The notes under the pieces were generated by a model. It was not told the origin of the DNA. It ran no database searches and saw only the letters and a program-made list of their open reading frames with translations. Positions 1 to 8,300 of a stretch of DNA of 10,966 nucleotides are shown here, in pieces; positions within the stretch are counted from its first letter, which is position 1, and each line of letters opens with the position of its first letter. The translations under genes and the position numbers were made by a program. The DNA is from Treponema sp. (GTDB lineage Bacteria; Spirochaetota; Spirochaetia; Treponematales; Treponemataceae): contig JAILNT010000096.1 in assembly GCA_024691265.1 (NCBI GenBank), positions 1 through 10,966 of the forward strand, in the 5' to 3' direction.

Positions 1-63
1 TATTTATTCAAGTAGATTTTTAATTAATTTAATGACTTATTTTATAAGAAATATTGATAAAAA

Positions 64-96
64 AAGTTTCATAGAAAATCTTTATCTATGAAACTT
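64..96 (-). terminator. Rho-independent terminator of the small membrane gene
   Basis: A perfect 12-bp inverted repeat (64-75 with 85-96, arms AAGTTTCATAGA and its complement) encloses a 9-nt loop. On the minus strand the hairpin is followed by a T run (complement of the A tract at 59-63). It lies 32 bp beyond the stop codon of the minus-strand gene at 129-284, as expected for its terminator. Confidence 0.75.
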
Positions 97-128
97 GAAG
101 TAAGAAAATTGAAAAGAAATAAAAAAGT

Positions 129-284
129 TTAATTTATCCACATAATATAGATAAATGTAGAAAATGCAAATAATAAAGCCTGTCCAGAAAGTCCTGCCAT
201 AAAACCTATAAAAGTATTGCATCGTTGTGCTGTCCAAAACAATATTGCAAATATAGACAGTATTATTAATGCTGCTAAAATCAT
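129..284 (-). CDS. Small two-helix membrane protein, unknown function
   Basis: A 51-residue protein starting MILAALIILSIFAILFW. It is almost entirely hydrophobic, with two likely membrane helices (about residues 2-17 and 26-49) around a short polar turn (TAQRCN). I do not recognise a family. Support for it being a real gene is contextual: an AGGGAAGG ribosome-binding stretch about 10 nt before the ATG, a consensus-like promoter at 329-357 and a clean hairpin terminator at 64-96 together make a compact single-gene transcription unit. A longer minus-strand frame overlaps it (82-339), but that one runs into the terminator hairpin and lacks a ribosome-binding site, so it is the less likely coding frame. 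The role could be a small membrane regulator or a toxin-like peptide; nothing in the sequence decides this. Confidence 0.55.
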   Translation of the reverse strand: MILAALIILSIFAILFWTAQRCNTFIGFMAGLSGQALLFAFSTFIYIMWIN

Positions 285-328
285 TTGTTGATACCTTCCC
301 TGATAATTTAGTGTGTGTGTTGAAGCTT

Positions 329-357
329 ATTTTAAGCATTATTTAATGATATGTCAA
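329..357 (-). promoter_or_regulatory. Sigma70-type promoter for the small membrane gene
   Basis: On the minus strand TTGACA (357-352) is followed by a 17-bp spacer and TAAAAT (334-329). This is a perfect -35 box and a 5/6 -10 box at ideal spacing. The predicted start near 322 gives a leader of about 38 nt to the ATG at 284. Confidence 0.7.
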
Positions 358-425
358 TTAATAAAATGCTTTATAATTAAATTAATACAAGTACCAATAT
401 AGTTAAAAACTATCTATTTATAAAA

Positions 426-464
426 AAAGCACAATACAAAGAAATATATTTTGCATTGTGCTTT
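426..464 (-). terminator. Terminator of the chemoreceptor gene
   Basis: Arms 426-435 (AAAGCACAAT) and 455-464 pair perfectly over 10 bp, with a further 4-bp inner stem (437-440 with 450-453). On the minus strand the hairpin is followed by a T run (complement of 422-428). It begins 20 bp beyond the stop of the methyl-accepting chemotaxis gene. Confidence 0.75.
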
Positions 465-484
465 AATAATATCCAAAAATTTTC

Positions 485-2296
485 TTATATTTTGAAAAAA
501 GAAATAATTTCAACAAGCTTTTGAGCTTCAGAGTTTAATTCTTCAGCCATTGCTGCCATTTCTTCTGCTGCACTTGCATTTTGCTGTACAACGCTATCTA
601 ACTGAACTATAGCTGTCGAAACCTGTTCAGCACCTGTATCCTGTTCATGACTAGCTGTAGCTATTTCAGAAATAAGATTAGATGTATGTTCTATATCAGG
701 GACGACTTCACTAATAAGCTTACCAGCATTTTCAGCAGTTTCCATTGTGCTTGCCGAAATAGCACTTATTTCTCCTGCAGCCTGTTGTGTTCTTTCTGCA
801 AGCTTTCTAACTTCAGAAGCAACAACAGCAAAACCTTTTCCAGATTCACCAGCCCGAGCTGCTTCTATAGCAGCATTCAAAGCTAAAAGATTAGTTTGAG
901 AAGCTATATCTTCGATGATTAAAATCTTTTCAGCAATTATTTTAACAGATTCTACAGCTTTCTCTACAGCTTCTTTACCAGATTCACTTTTTATACTGGC
1001 AGCTTTTGCCATATCACTAGTTTTAGAAGCGTTATCGGCATTCTGACGAATATTACTTGTCATTTCTTCCATAGTTGCACTCATTTCTTCTGTAGAAGCT
1101 GCCTGTTCACTTGCACCAGTAGAAACAGACTGACTAGATGATGAAAGTTGTTCTCCACCAGTTTTCACCTGTAAAGCAGAATGTTTAACGGACTCAACAG
1201 TTTTAAGCAATGAATCATGCATTTTAAGTAAGGCATTTGCCATTTTTCCAAGCTCATCTTTACGGTTAAAGATTTTTTCTGCCTTATCTTTATTTTTGAA
1301 GGTCAAATCTCCATTAGAAATATCTGTAAGTGCGTTTTTAATAAAATTAACAGGTTTCGAAAGAAGAGTGCCATAAGTCCATGCAGAAAGCCCTGCGATA
1401 GCAAGGAAGAATATTAAAAGGAATAATATTGTTCTCTGCATTCTAGTAACAGAATCCATAAAAGCTTTAGTCGGTGCAAGAATTGCAATTGACCAATTTG
1501 TAGAAATATCATTGTCCTGAATAGAAGAATACGCTGCATAATACTTTTTATTATCAAAATTTATAGAATCTATGTTTTTTTCTCCCTGCATCATTTTAGA
1601 AGATATTCCATATAAATCTTTATATTTAATGTCTTCTGCCATTAAGCTTTCAAAACTTTTAGAACTTGATTCAATTCCCTTAATGTTATTTGCAATGATT
1701 ATTCCATCATTTTTATTTATTATGAAAGCAGAACTTCCTTCAACAATGTTTAGCTTCGAAATAAAATCATTCAAAAGTTGAGTGCTTGTATTTACTCCAA
1801 GAATTCCTATGATATTTTCATTTTCATCTTTCAATGGAACCGCGAAATAAATAGAAAGTAAACCGGAAGTTTTAGAAACTATAGGACCTTCAAGGGCTGG
1901 ATAACCTTTTATAGCTCCCTGGAAATAGTTTCTGTCTTTTATATTGAATTTTTTCCCAAGAGATGTATAGCCGTCTCCATTTTTATCTGCCATGACAAAA
2001 TAATTTGCACCAGAAAAAAGCTGTTCATCTCCTTTAATCTTTTTAAGCTTTTCTTGTATTGAAAGATTTGCTTTTAAATCTTCTCTTTCAGAAAGTGCCG
2101 TTAATACATTGATATTTGCATGAATTTGAGAGCTTGCAAATTGATTTACAGTATCTAATAAAGGGATAATACCTTGATACGCAGTGTTATTTACTGCATT
2201 TTTTGCAAAATGAGCAGATAGAAATGTAAGTGATATTCCTAACCAAAATGACCCGGCTAAAATGAATAAGGTTATTGCAAGACGTATACTCTTCAT
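485..2296 (-). CDS. Methyl-accepting chemotaxis protein with dCache sensor
   Basis: A 603-residue transmembrane chemoreceptor. Order: membrane helix 1 (about 6-27), periplasmic dCache_1 ligand-binding domain (about 35-280, with the family signature DRNYFQGAIKG at 121-131 followed by PIVSKTSG), membrane helix 2 (about 289-308), HAMP (about 310-365), then a long cytoplasmic coiled coil. The hairpin tip that contacts CheA and CheW is textbook (IASQTNLLALNAAIEAARAG, 464-483, then KGFAVVASEVRKLAERT). The helical arms look shorter than in E. coli Tsr, resembling the 24H-type length class; this is an estimate by eye. Glutamine/glutamate-rich stretches in both arms are candidate methylation sites. 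There is no C-terminal NWETF-type CheR tether. The start is supported by TAAGGAG 7 nt before the ATG. The ligand cannot be read from sequence; dCache_1 domains often bind amino acids or other small metabolites. No other chemotaxis gene is adjacent, so it is an orphan receptor. Confidence 0.95.
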   Translation of the reverse strand: MKSIRLAITLFILAGSFWLGISLTFLSAHFAKNAVNNTAYQGIIPLLDTVNQFASSQIHANINVLTALSEREDLKANLSIQEKLKKIKGDEQLFSGANYFVMADKNGDGYTSLGKKFNIKDRNYFQGAIKGYPALEGPIVSKTSGLLSIYFAVPLKDENENIIGILGVNTSTQLLNDFISKLNIVEGSSAFIINKNDGIIIANNIKGIESSSKSFESLMAEDIKYKDLYGISSKMMQGEKNIDSINFDNKKYYAAYSSIQDNDISTNWSIAILAPTKAFMDSVTRMQRTILFLLIFFLAIAGLSAWTYGTLLSKPVNFIKNALTDISNGDLTFKNKDKAEKIFNRKDELGKMANALLKMHDSLLKTVESVKHSALQVKTGGEQLSSSSQSVSTGASEQAASTEEMSATMEEMTSNIRQNADNASKTSDMAKAASIKSESGKEAVEKAVESVKIIAEKILIIEDIASQTNLLALNAAIEAARAGESGKGFAVVASEVRKLAERTQQAAGEISAISASTMETAENAGKLISEVVPDIEHTSNLISEIATASHEQDTGAEQVSTAIVQLDSVVQQNASAAEEMAAMAEELNSEAQKLVEIISFFKI

Positions 2297-2339
2297 AAGA
2301 ATACTCCTTAAATTTTATTGAAGCTTTCCATTAATATTA

Positions 2340-2382
2340 ATTATAAGAGCAGAAATAAAGGATTTCTTGTCTTGTCTTGCAA
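2340..2382 (-). promoter_or_regulatory. Candidate promoter region of the chemoreceptor gene
   Basis: Two alternatives are visible on the minus strand. One is TTGCAA (2382-2377), a 17-bp spacer and TTTATT (2359-2354). The other is a perfect TATAAT (2345-2340) with no convincing -35 box. No sigma28-like element, the usual class for motility genes, was evident. Confidence 0.35.
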
Positions 2383-2446
2383 TTTTATTTAATTTACCCT
2401 TTTAGAAGTTATGAAAATTGTATAAAACGCTTTTAACATAGTTTTT

Positions 2447-2851
2447 TTATAAAATTTCTTCAATTCTATTCAGTATCAATTTATCAGCTGGTAGCCAATT
2501 AACAGAGTGTAAAGTCTCCTTTGTAAGCCATTTAGCATCTTCGTGTTCAAGAAGTTTTAGTTCACCTGAAATAATCGTGCATAGAATACAGTGCATGGTG
2601 AGATGAAAATCAGGGTAATCATAGTCTATAACACCAAGGATTTTTTCAGCTTTTACTTCTGTTGCTAATTCTTCTTGAATTTCCCGTACAATACATTCTT
2701 CCGGACTTTCGCCGCTTTCTAATTTACCGCCAGGAATTTCCCAGCCGTCTTTATAATCTCCGTATCCTCTTTGAGTAGCAAAGACTTCTTTTTTCTGACT
2801 AGCTGGATTTGTACGGATAATGACCGCTCCGCTTACAATAATGTTTTTCAT
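2447..2851 (-). CDS. Nudix hydrolase, MutT-like
   Basis: A 134-residue single-domain Nudix protein, the usual length for MutT-type nucleotide pyrophosphohydrolases. The Nudix box runs from G42 to about residue 64 (GKLESGE, seven residues, then REIQEE) and contains the metal-binding REIQEE helix, preceded by the common GWEIPGG lead-in. The Gly normally found after the EE pair is Ala63, a mild deviation. These enzymes hydrolyse nucleoside diphosphate-linked substrates, often oxidised or non-canonical dNTPs; the exact substrate cannot be told from sequence. The ATG at 2851 has no obvious Shine-Dalgarno sequence. A TATATT at 2884-2879 with ATGACA 15 bp upstream might be its promoter, but the spacing is short. 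It sits alone between the chemoreceptor and a degraded restriction gene, so neighbours say little about its job. Confidence 0.9.
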   Translation of the reverse strand: MKNIIVSGAVIIRTNPASQKKEVFATQRGYGDYKDGWEIPGGKLESGESPEECIVREIQEELATEVKAEKILGVIDYDYPDFHLTMHCILCTIISGELKLLEHEDAKWLTKETLHSVNWLPADKLILNRIEEIL

Positions 2852-2901
2852 ATTGAAAAGATTTTACTTGATTTACTAAATATAGAAAAGCTTCCTTTCT
2901 G

Positions 2902-3223
2902 TCATAAATCTGTAGCTATTTTATTTTCAGATTCCTTAATTAACTCTCTAAACTCAGAATAATCTTTAACTTTTTGCGGAATATAAAAAGCTTTTGTTCC
3001 AATTTTTGCAGTTTCATTTGCAAAAGGTTTTATTGTCCATAGAGAGCCAGTTTTATTCTCATCTTTTGAAGGATAAATAAACTTTCCAAGTCTTGCATCC
3101 ATGACATGAATATAAGAAATCATCTGCCGGAGGATTTTTTTCATCGAAGTTTTTGTATTTAGCATCAAGAATTATATCTGCTAATTTTTCTTTCAAGTCA
3201 TGACCTTGTTTAGGTTTATAAAA
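2902..3223 (-). pseudogene. McrC-like restriction nuclease, C-terminal remnant with frameshift
   Basis: Two adjacent minus-strand frames together read like the C-terminal part of a McrC/LlaJI-type PD-(D/E)XK restriction subunit. The upstream frame (about 3223-3130) contains KLADIILDAKYKNFDEKNPP, in which DAKYK is the catalytic-type D-x-K motif. The downstream frame (to a stop at 2902-2904) continues RQMISYIHVMDARLGKFIYPS and ends with FYIPQKVKDYSEF and ELIKESENK, resembling the tail of such proteins. The join needs a shift of one base near 3125-3133. The N-terminal part is missing: the upstream frame meets a stop at 3266-3268, inside the repeat cluster. No McrB GTPase partner is present. The assignment is by motif memory; another PD-(D/E)XK family is possible. 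It is very unlikely to be functional. Confidence 0.6.
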
Positions 3224-3290
3224 ATTTTCGTAATTTATTTTCGTAAAATTGCAGATTTTCGTAATTTATGCTATTTTTTTCGTAAAATGA
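3224..3290. repeat. Cluster of four TTTTCGTAA repeats, possible operator array
   Basis: TTTTCGTAA occurs at 3225-3233, 3238-3246, 3256-3264 and 3277-3285. Copies 1 and 3 share the identical 15-mer ATTTTCGTAATTTAT (3224-3238 and 3255-3269); copies 2 and 4 share TTTTCGTAAAAT. The pattern is therefore A-B-A-B. The core TTTCGTAAA is close to its own reverse complement. The cluster sits directly upstream of the ribosome-binding site of the AlbA_2-type stub at 3310, and an inverted copy (ATTACGAAAAT) occurs inside that stub at 3337-3347. The arrangement suggests iterated protein-binding sites, possibly for autoregulation, but that is inference. Confidence 0.55.
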
Positions 3291-3309
3291 TATTTTTGGA
3301 GGAAAATTT

Positions 3310-3402
3310 ATGCAGGAATCTGCTTTAATTGAATTGATTACGAAAATTAAGAAAAGAAAGACAGAAACTTCAAAAATTGAATTTAAAAGAGCAAAAAGTT
3401 AA
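3310..3402 (+). pseudogene. N-terminal stub of an AlbA_2/Schlafen-type ATP-binding protein
   Basis: A 30-codon frame with an excellent ribosome-binding site (TTGGAGGAAAA, about 7 nt before the ATG). It starts MQESALIELITKIKKRK, then TETSKIEFKRAKS and a stop. The pattern 'helix, then K-T-E-T-x-x-I-E-F-K-x-A-K' is the opening of AlbA_2 (Schlafen-like) putative DNA-binding domains that usually continue into a glycine-rich ATP-binding core and an ATPase region, several hundred residues in all. Here the frame stops right after the first strand and the following ~30 bp lead straight into the neighbour's terminator, so nearly the whole gene has been deleted. A genuine 30-residue peptide cannot be excluded because its translation signals are intact. 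Confidence 0.5.
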
Positions 3403-3433
3403 TATCTTTGCAATTAATTTATTTTCTCATAAA

Positions 3434-3472
3434 AAAAGGCAGCTCTCCGAAAATATTGGAAAGCTGCCTTTT
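3434..3472 (-). terminator. Terminator of the antiporter gene, probably bidirectional
   Basis: An 11-bp stem (AAAAGGCAGCT at 3434-3444 with 3462-3472) extends by three more pairs after one mismatch. An A tract on the left (3431-3437) supplies a T run for minus-strand transcription, and a short T run on the right can serve the plus strand. It lies 20 bp after the antiporter stop and could also end transcription from the stub at 3310-3402. Confidence 0.85.
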
Positions 3473-3492
3473 ATGTTAACAAATTACTTCTT

Positions 3493-5235
3493 TTATTTTT
3501 CCATAGAAGCAAGTTTATGCTGTAAATCAATAATCTGCTTGTGTAGATAATGGTCTACAGTAAATTTCTCTAGAATGCCAACCGGCTTACCATTTTTATC
3601 AACAACACTTACAGCATCTGTATCGTAATCATTAAAAAGCTGATAAGCTTCTGGAAGCGACATGTCCGGATTACAAGAAACTTTTGCAGGCTCCATAATA
3701 TCCATTGCAAGCAGACTTTCTCCCATTTCGCCAATTTCCATAGCTTCCTTCAGATGTTCAAGAGAAATCTGACCTATAAGCTTGTCTTTCTGATTGTTTT
3801 CAGTGCCGCGAACTTCATAATTAGAATTTTCATGCTTACTGAAATTCCTTATAATCTGACCAAGCATTGTATTATCATCAACGATTGTATAAGAGCTTTC
3901 ATCACAGATTTTAACATTATTAACGGTAACATCTTCAACTTTAGCTTTCTTCATAATATCGTCTATTGTAACGTCAAGACCAACTTCACCGGCTTTTGTA
4001 ACACCATACTTTACAAAGATTGGTCCGATTATCTGAACAATAAAAGTTGTAGCCGTGATAATAAGCATAACTTCAGGACCGATAGAATTAGGGAAGTCAT
4101 TTGCAACAGCAATACTCAAACCTATTGCAACACCTGCCTGGCTGAAAAGACAGAAAGGAAGATACTTATATACTGTTACAGGAGCTTTTGTAAGTCTTGC
4201 ACCAAGACGGCTTCCTATAGTCTTTCCCAATGTACGGCCGCCTACATAAAGCAAAGCGATTACAGCAATAAAAGGAGTTAATATCCAGATATTAAGTTTT
4301 GCACCTACAATAACAAAGAATAAAACATAGATAGGGGGAGTAAACTTTTCTACAAGCTTAAACATACCTCTTGTTTTTGCCTTTGAAAAGTTAGTCATAT
4401 AGAAACCTATGAACATAGATGCAAGAATGTTATCAAGACCTAAAACATCACACACACCAGCACAAAGGAAAAGAAGTCCTAAAGAAAAACCTAATACACG
4501 ACCATCTTGTCCCATGATGTTTTTTAATATTAGATTCAAAACAAAGCCAAAAGCCATACCAAGAAGAGCTGAACCGAATATATCATAGGCAATTTTTACA
4601 AGCTGAGCCACAAAAGAAACCTGATGACCGTCAAGTAAAGGAGTTGCAATAGTAGAAGCGATTGCATAAAGGATTAAAGCTACAGCATCGTCCATTGCAA
4701 CAATACCTAAAATCATTGTTGTAAGAGGACCTTTAGTGCGGTATTCTTTCAAAACGTCTGTAGTTGCAGCCGGAGCAGTTGCAGCACAGATAGCACCAAG
4801 AAGTATACCTATAGAAAAAGCCATTAAAAAATTTTTTGTAAAAAGATATGTAGCAGTTCCCGTAAGAATTCCTACAACAAAAAAAGGAGTAATAGATTCA
4901 CCTAAAAGAATACCAATAAATTGTTTACCATATTTCTTTATAACATCAATCTTTAATTCAGCACCAACAAGAAGACCTATTAACGAAAGAGAGGCTGTAG
5001 AAATAGGATTCAGGGCTGCTATTGTTTCTTTCCCTAAAATTACAAAGCCGGAAACGCCTAAAAAGATACCTATAACAATATAACCTACAACCTGAGGTAT
5101 TCTGAGCTTTTGGAATAAAAGTCCTCCGAAAGAACCGAAGAACATCATAATTCCAACCAGTAATAAAAATTGCGAACCATTTAGACTCATAAAATGAAAA
5201 ACAGCAGGCAAAAGATTTGCAAATGGGTTATCCAT
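3493..5235 (-). CDS. CPA2-family cation/proton antiporter with C-terminal CBS pair
   Basis: A 580-residue inner-membrane protein. About twelve hydrophobic helices occupy residues 20-410. The hallmark adjacent aspartates lie in VAMDDAVAL (D182, D183), the double-aspartate signature of electrogenic sodium/proton exchangers of the NhaA/NapA kind, and an APAATTDVL loop precedes them. The cytoplasmic tail (about 420-570) has two CBS-like segments, one around DIMKKAKVEDVTVNN and a clearer one from MDIMEPAKVSC to PVGILEKFTVDHY. In related Kef/NapA proteins this position more often carries a TrkA-N/KTN domain. CBS pairs commonly bind adenine nucleotides, so energy-state control of sodium or potassium export is a reasonable inference. 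The start has an AGGGGA element 6 nt upstream. A strong promoter (5262-5290) and terminator (3434-3472) make it monocistronic. The transported cation is not certain. Confidence 0.92.
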   Translation of the reverse strand: MDNPFANLLPAVFHFMSLNGSQFLLLVGIMMFFGSFGGLLFQKLRIPQVVGYIVIGIFLGVSGFVILGKETIAALNPISTASLSLIGLLVGAELKIDVIKKYGKQFIGILLGESITPFFVVGILTGTATYLFTKNFLMAFSIGILLGAICAATAPAATTDVLKEYRTKGPLTTMILGIVAMDDAVALILYAIASTIATPLLDGHQVSFVAQLVKIAYDIFGSALLGMAFGFVLNLILKNIMGQDGRVLGFSLGLLFLCAGVCDVLGLDNILASMFIGFYMTNFSKAKTRGMFKLVEKFTPPIYVLFFVIVGAKLNIWILTPFIAVIALLYVGGRTLGKTIGSRLGARLTKAPVTVYKYLPFCLFSQAGVAIGLSIAVANDFPNSIGPEVMLIITATTFIVQIIGPIFVKYGVTKAGEVGLDVTIDDIMKKAKVEDVTVNNVKICDESSYTIVDDNTMLGQIIRNFSKHENSNYEVRGTENNQKDKLIGQISLEHLKEAMEIGEMGESLLAMDIMEPAKVSCNPDMSLPEAYQLFNDYDTDAVSVVDKNGKPVGILEKFTVDHYLHKQIIDLQHKLASMEK

Positions 5236-5261
5236 ATTTTTCCCCTAGTAAAATTTTGTAA

Positions 5262-5290
5262 ATTATATAGATATTTTAAAAGCTTGTTAA
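5262..5290 (-). promoter_or_regulatory. Sigma70-type promoter for the antiporter
   Basis: On the minus strand TTAACA (5290-5285), a 17-bp spacer and a perfect TATAAT (5267-5262). The predicted transcription start near 5255 leaves a leader of about 20 nt that contains the AGGGGA ribosome-binding site. Confidence 0.7.
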
Positions 5291-5305
5291 CAGCTTTCAG
5301 AAAAC

Positions 5306-5370
5306 AAAAAAAGACCTTAACAATCTTTATTTCATTAAAAAAAATGAAAAGAATAGTTAAAGTCTTTTTA
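5306..5370 (-). terminator. Terminator of the GH2 gene
   Basis: Outer arms 5308-5321 and 5356-5369 pair over 13 of 14 positions (one C-A mismatch). An inner 7-bp stem (5330-5336 with 5343-5349, TTTCATT and its complement) has a 6-nt loop. On the minus strand a long T run follows. It begins 27 bp after the GH2 stop codon and lies just upstream of the antiporter promoter, insulating it. Confidence 0.75.
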
Positions 5371-5396
5371 TTAAAATTATTATATTAAAAATATAG

Positions 5397-8300
5397 TTAG
5401 TACCGTATATCTACAGTATGCGTTTTATCATCAGTTTTTACAGTTACTCCGTCAAGATAGCCTAGAACAGCTTCAAGTTCTGCAATTAATTCTCCAGAAT
5501 CAGAAACAATAAACTCTGCATTTGTAAGATTTTTATCAGCTCCTGAATCAACAATAATAGCAGTTTCACCACAAACCAAATCTATACGCTTTCCTTTTTG
5601 ATTTTCTATAGTAAGCAAAGGTAAATGAAAAGAAGTTAAATAAGGTGGAAGTTTCCCCTCTTTTTGATATGTATAGCTAAACTTAACGCCTGCTTCTTTC
5701 AAGCTTTCCAAAACCGGTCTTATTTCACAAATTACACCTGTCGCAGTATCAGGGCGATAAGCATCTTGTGTAAAAGAAACAGCTTTTCCATTAACAGTTA
5801 TAGAGTAAGCTTCCCTTTTGGCTTTTTTTATCTTTTTTATACCTACATCAGTTACTAGCATTTTATCCTGAACTAAAGGCTCAAAACTATTGATAGCAAA
5901 TTGCTGAGGCTTTTCTCTAGAGTCTTGATAAAGTTTTTTTGACTCAATGGTCACACTTGCAGCTCCTAGATTTTTAGAAGTTGCCGTAAGGGTAAATTTC
6001 CCGGCTACAGAGCTTGCACGCACAAATACACGATTACAGCCACATTCAGCAAAAACATGATTTTTATGAATTACAGACTCCGCACCGACTTTTCCTGAAT
6101 TATAACCACCTAAAAATACCCCCTGTCCACTAGATTTAAAATCAATGCGGTTACATGCAGTAGGACAAAGATTTCCGTCTTTATCAACAACAGCAACATC
6201 AAAAAAAGCAATGTCTGAACCATCTGCAATAAAGCCATTTGGACCTGTTACCGGAATTAAAATTATGTGATGAGCTTCTCCGGCTGTATGTTTTTTATCT
6301 TCTGCAATAACTAGTCCGTCTTTATTATAAGCTTTTGCAATAACAGTGCCGCTTTGAGTTACATCAACATCAGGAATGGCAAAAATAAAGATATTTGAAG
6401 CATCTTCTGCTTTTCCTACAAATTTTCCATTTACGTATAACTCTACTTTTGCAGTATCAGGAGTTGCTACTACATATACAGTTTTGTGAAGAGGATCTCT
6501 TTGCAGTTTTTTAGCACTTTCAGTCCAGTAAAAAGAATCCCAAACCTTATCGTTATATATGTAATTATTTTTTGTTAAAGGAGGATAATTCCAATGACCT
6601 ACAATGTGAATCTTTGATAAAGGAGATTGCATTACCTGGACAGCGTAAAAAGATTCTTTTTTTATACGGATAGGGTCAACCCTGCCACTAGTGCGACAAT
6701 TTTCCGTTCCGCTGTTTCTGCCATGCATATTTGAATCTGACCAGACCATCATGGCAGCTCCTGAATAATAATTATTACCGCTTTCTCCACCTACACGATT
6801 ATGCCAGAAGTATGCATAACCATCTTCTTCCGACGGCAAAGAAAGAATATGGTCTTCTTGTGTCTGATCCCAGACATCATAATGATCTTTCTTTTTACCT
6901 CCATCTCCAAGCCATAGATTTTTATAATCATAATCAGGAGGAGTAAAGTCGTCAAAGATTCTTCTAGGGCTTTCATCTCTCTTGAATTCTGTTTCAAGCA
7001 TCGGGATATTTTTTCCCACTGCCTTCATTGCATCTTTTGCCTTTTCATCATGCCGCCATATCATGGTGCCCGCCCATTCAGCAGCAGCAATTTGTTCCGG
7101 AGTTGATATACTCCTGCAGCCCATAAGCCTGAAACCGTCAGGGTCAAGTTGCTTTCTTAGCTTGGTCATTTCTTCCATGTGGGAAGCTGAAACTGCATTG
7201 TTACCAGCTTCATAGAACCAGACAGAAGGAGAATTCCTAAAATAAATGATTGCATCTCTCATGACTTCTACACGCTGTGCCCATTGCCTTCCTTCCGCAT
7301 CTCTTTCTTTATCTCCTGCAGGACATATTGAAACAATGCCGTATTTATCTCCGGAGCGGATAGCAGAAGGTTTTGGCGAAACATGCATCCAGCGGATATA
7401 ATTTGCATTACTTTCCCTTACTAGCTGCATGTCATAGTCAGTAAGCCAGTCTGGAGCAACACCGATTACAGCCCATTCATTTGTTGAACGCTGGGCATAG
7501 CCTTTTAGATAAATATTTTTCCCATTTATTAAAAGTCCGCCTCTGCTTTCATCATATGCAATTTCTCTAAATCCTGTAATTCTTCTTTCTTCGTCAAGAA
7601 CAATATCACCGTCTTTTAAAAGAGTCCTTACGGTGTAAAGATAAGGTTCTTCAGGAGACCAGAATTTTATCTTTTCAGCTTTGCCTTCTGCCTTTATATG
7701 ACTTACGTCTACAGTTTCTATAGATACTGGGGAAGTTTTTTCTGCATAGGCATCTTGAGGCACTACCGTCAAAAAAGCCACTCCCTTATCTTTTGCCACA
7801 TCAACATTTTCTTCTTTTTTGAAATGGGCTTTAACTTCTCCGTTACTGTCTTCAACAAAAACTTCAAGCGTAATGTTTTTCCCTGAATCGCTTTCATTTC
7901 TTATTTCAGCATCTACAGAAATAGTTGCAGTTCCTTTTGAAAAGTCAAAATCTTTCGCAGTAATGTAGTTACCTGTAGTTTTCAAGTTTGAATACAAAGG
8001 TAAAGTCTGATAGATTAAACCTCTTGTATGTAAAATTACGTTACCAGTAAGCCCACCCTGAACTTCATTAAAGTCTTTCGTGTTCCATTCATAGCTGCTG
8101 CCGCTCTGGTCACCCCATGAATTTCCGGGCTGAGTTTCTTTTGTCTGAAAGCTTGCACCCCTGCTAGCAGCGTTATCAGTTGCAACGGCAATAAGATTTT
8201 CTTTTCCGGGAATAATAAATTTACTGATGTCAAAAGCAATAGCAGTAACGCCTGCTTCATAATAGCCAGCAGCTTTCCCATTTACCCATACATAAACAGT

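Noticed and set aside
82..339. Longer 85-residue minus-strand frame covering the small membrane gene
   Set aside because: It reads through the terminator hairpin, its start lies beyond the good ribosome-binding site, and the alternative 51-residue frame fits the promoter, ribosome-binding site and terminator better.
2405..2446. Possible terminator after the Nudix gene (TAAAAGCGTTTTA on the minus strand)
   Set aside because: Only a 5-bp AT stem with a 3-nt loop and no following T run; too weak to call.
3754..4281. 175-residue plus-strand open frame
   Set aside because: Antisense shadow of the antiporter; composition is not protein-like and there is no ribosome-binding site.
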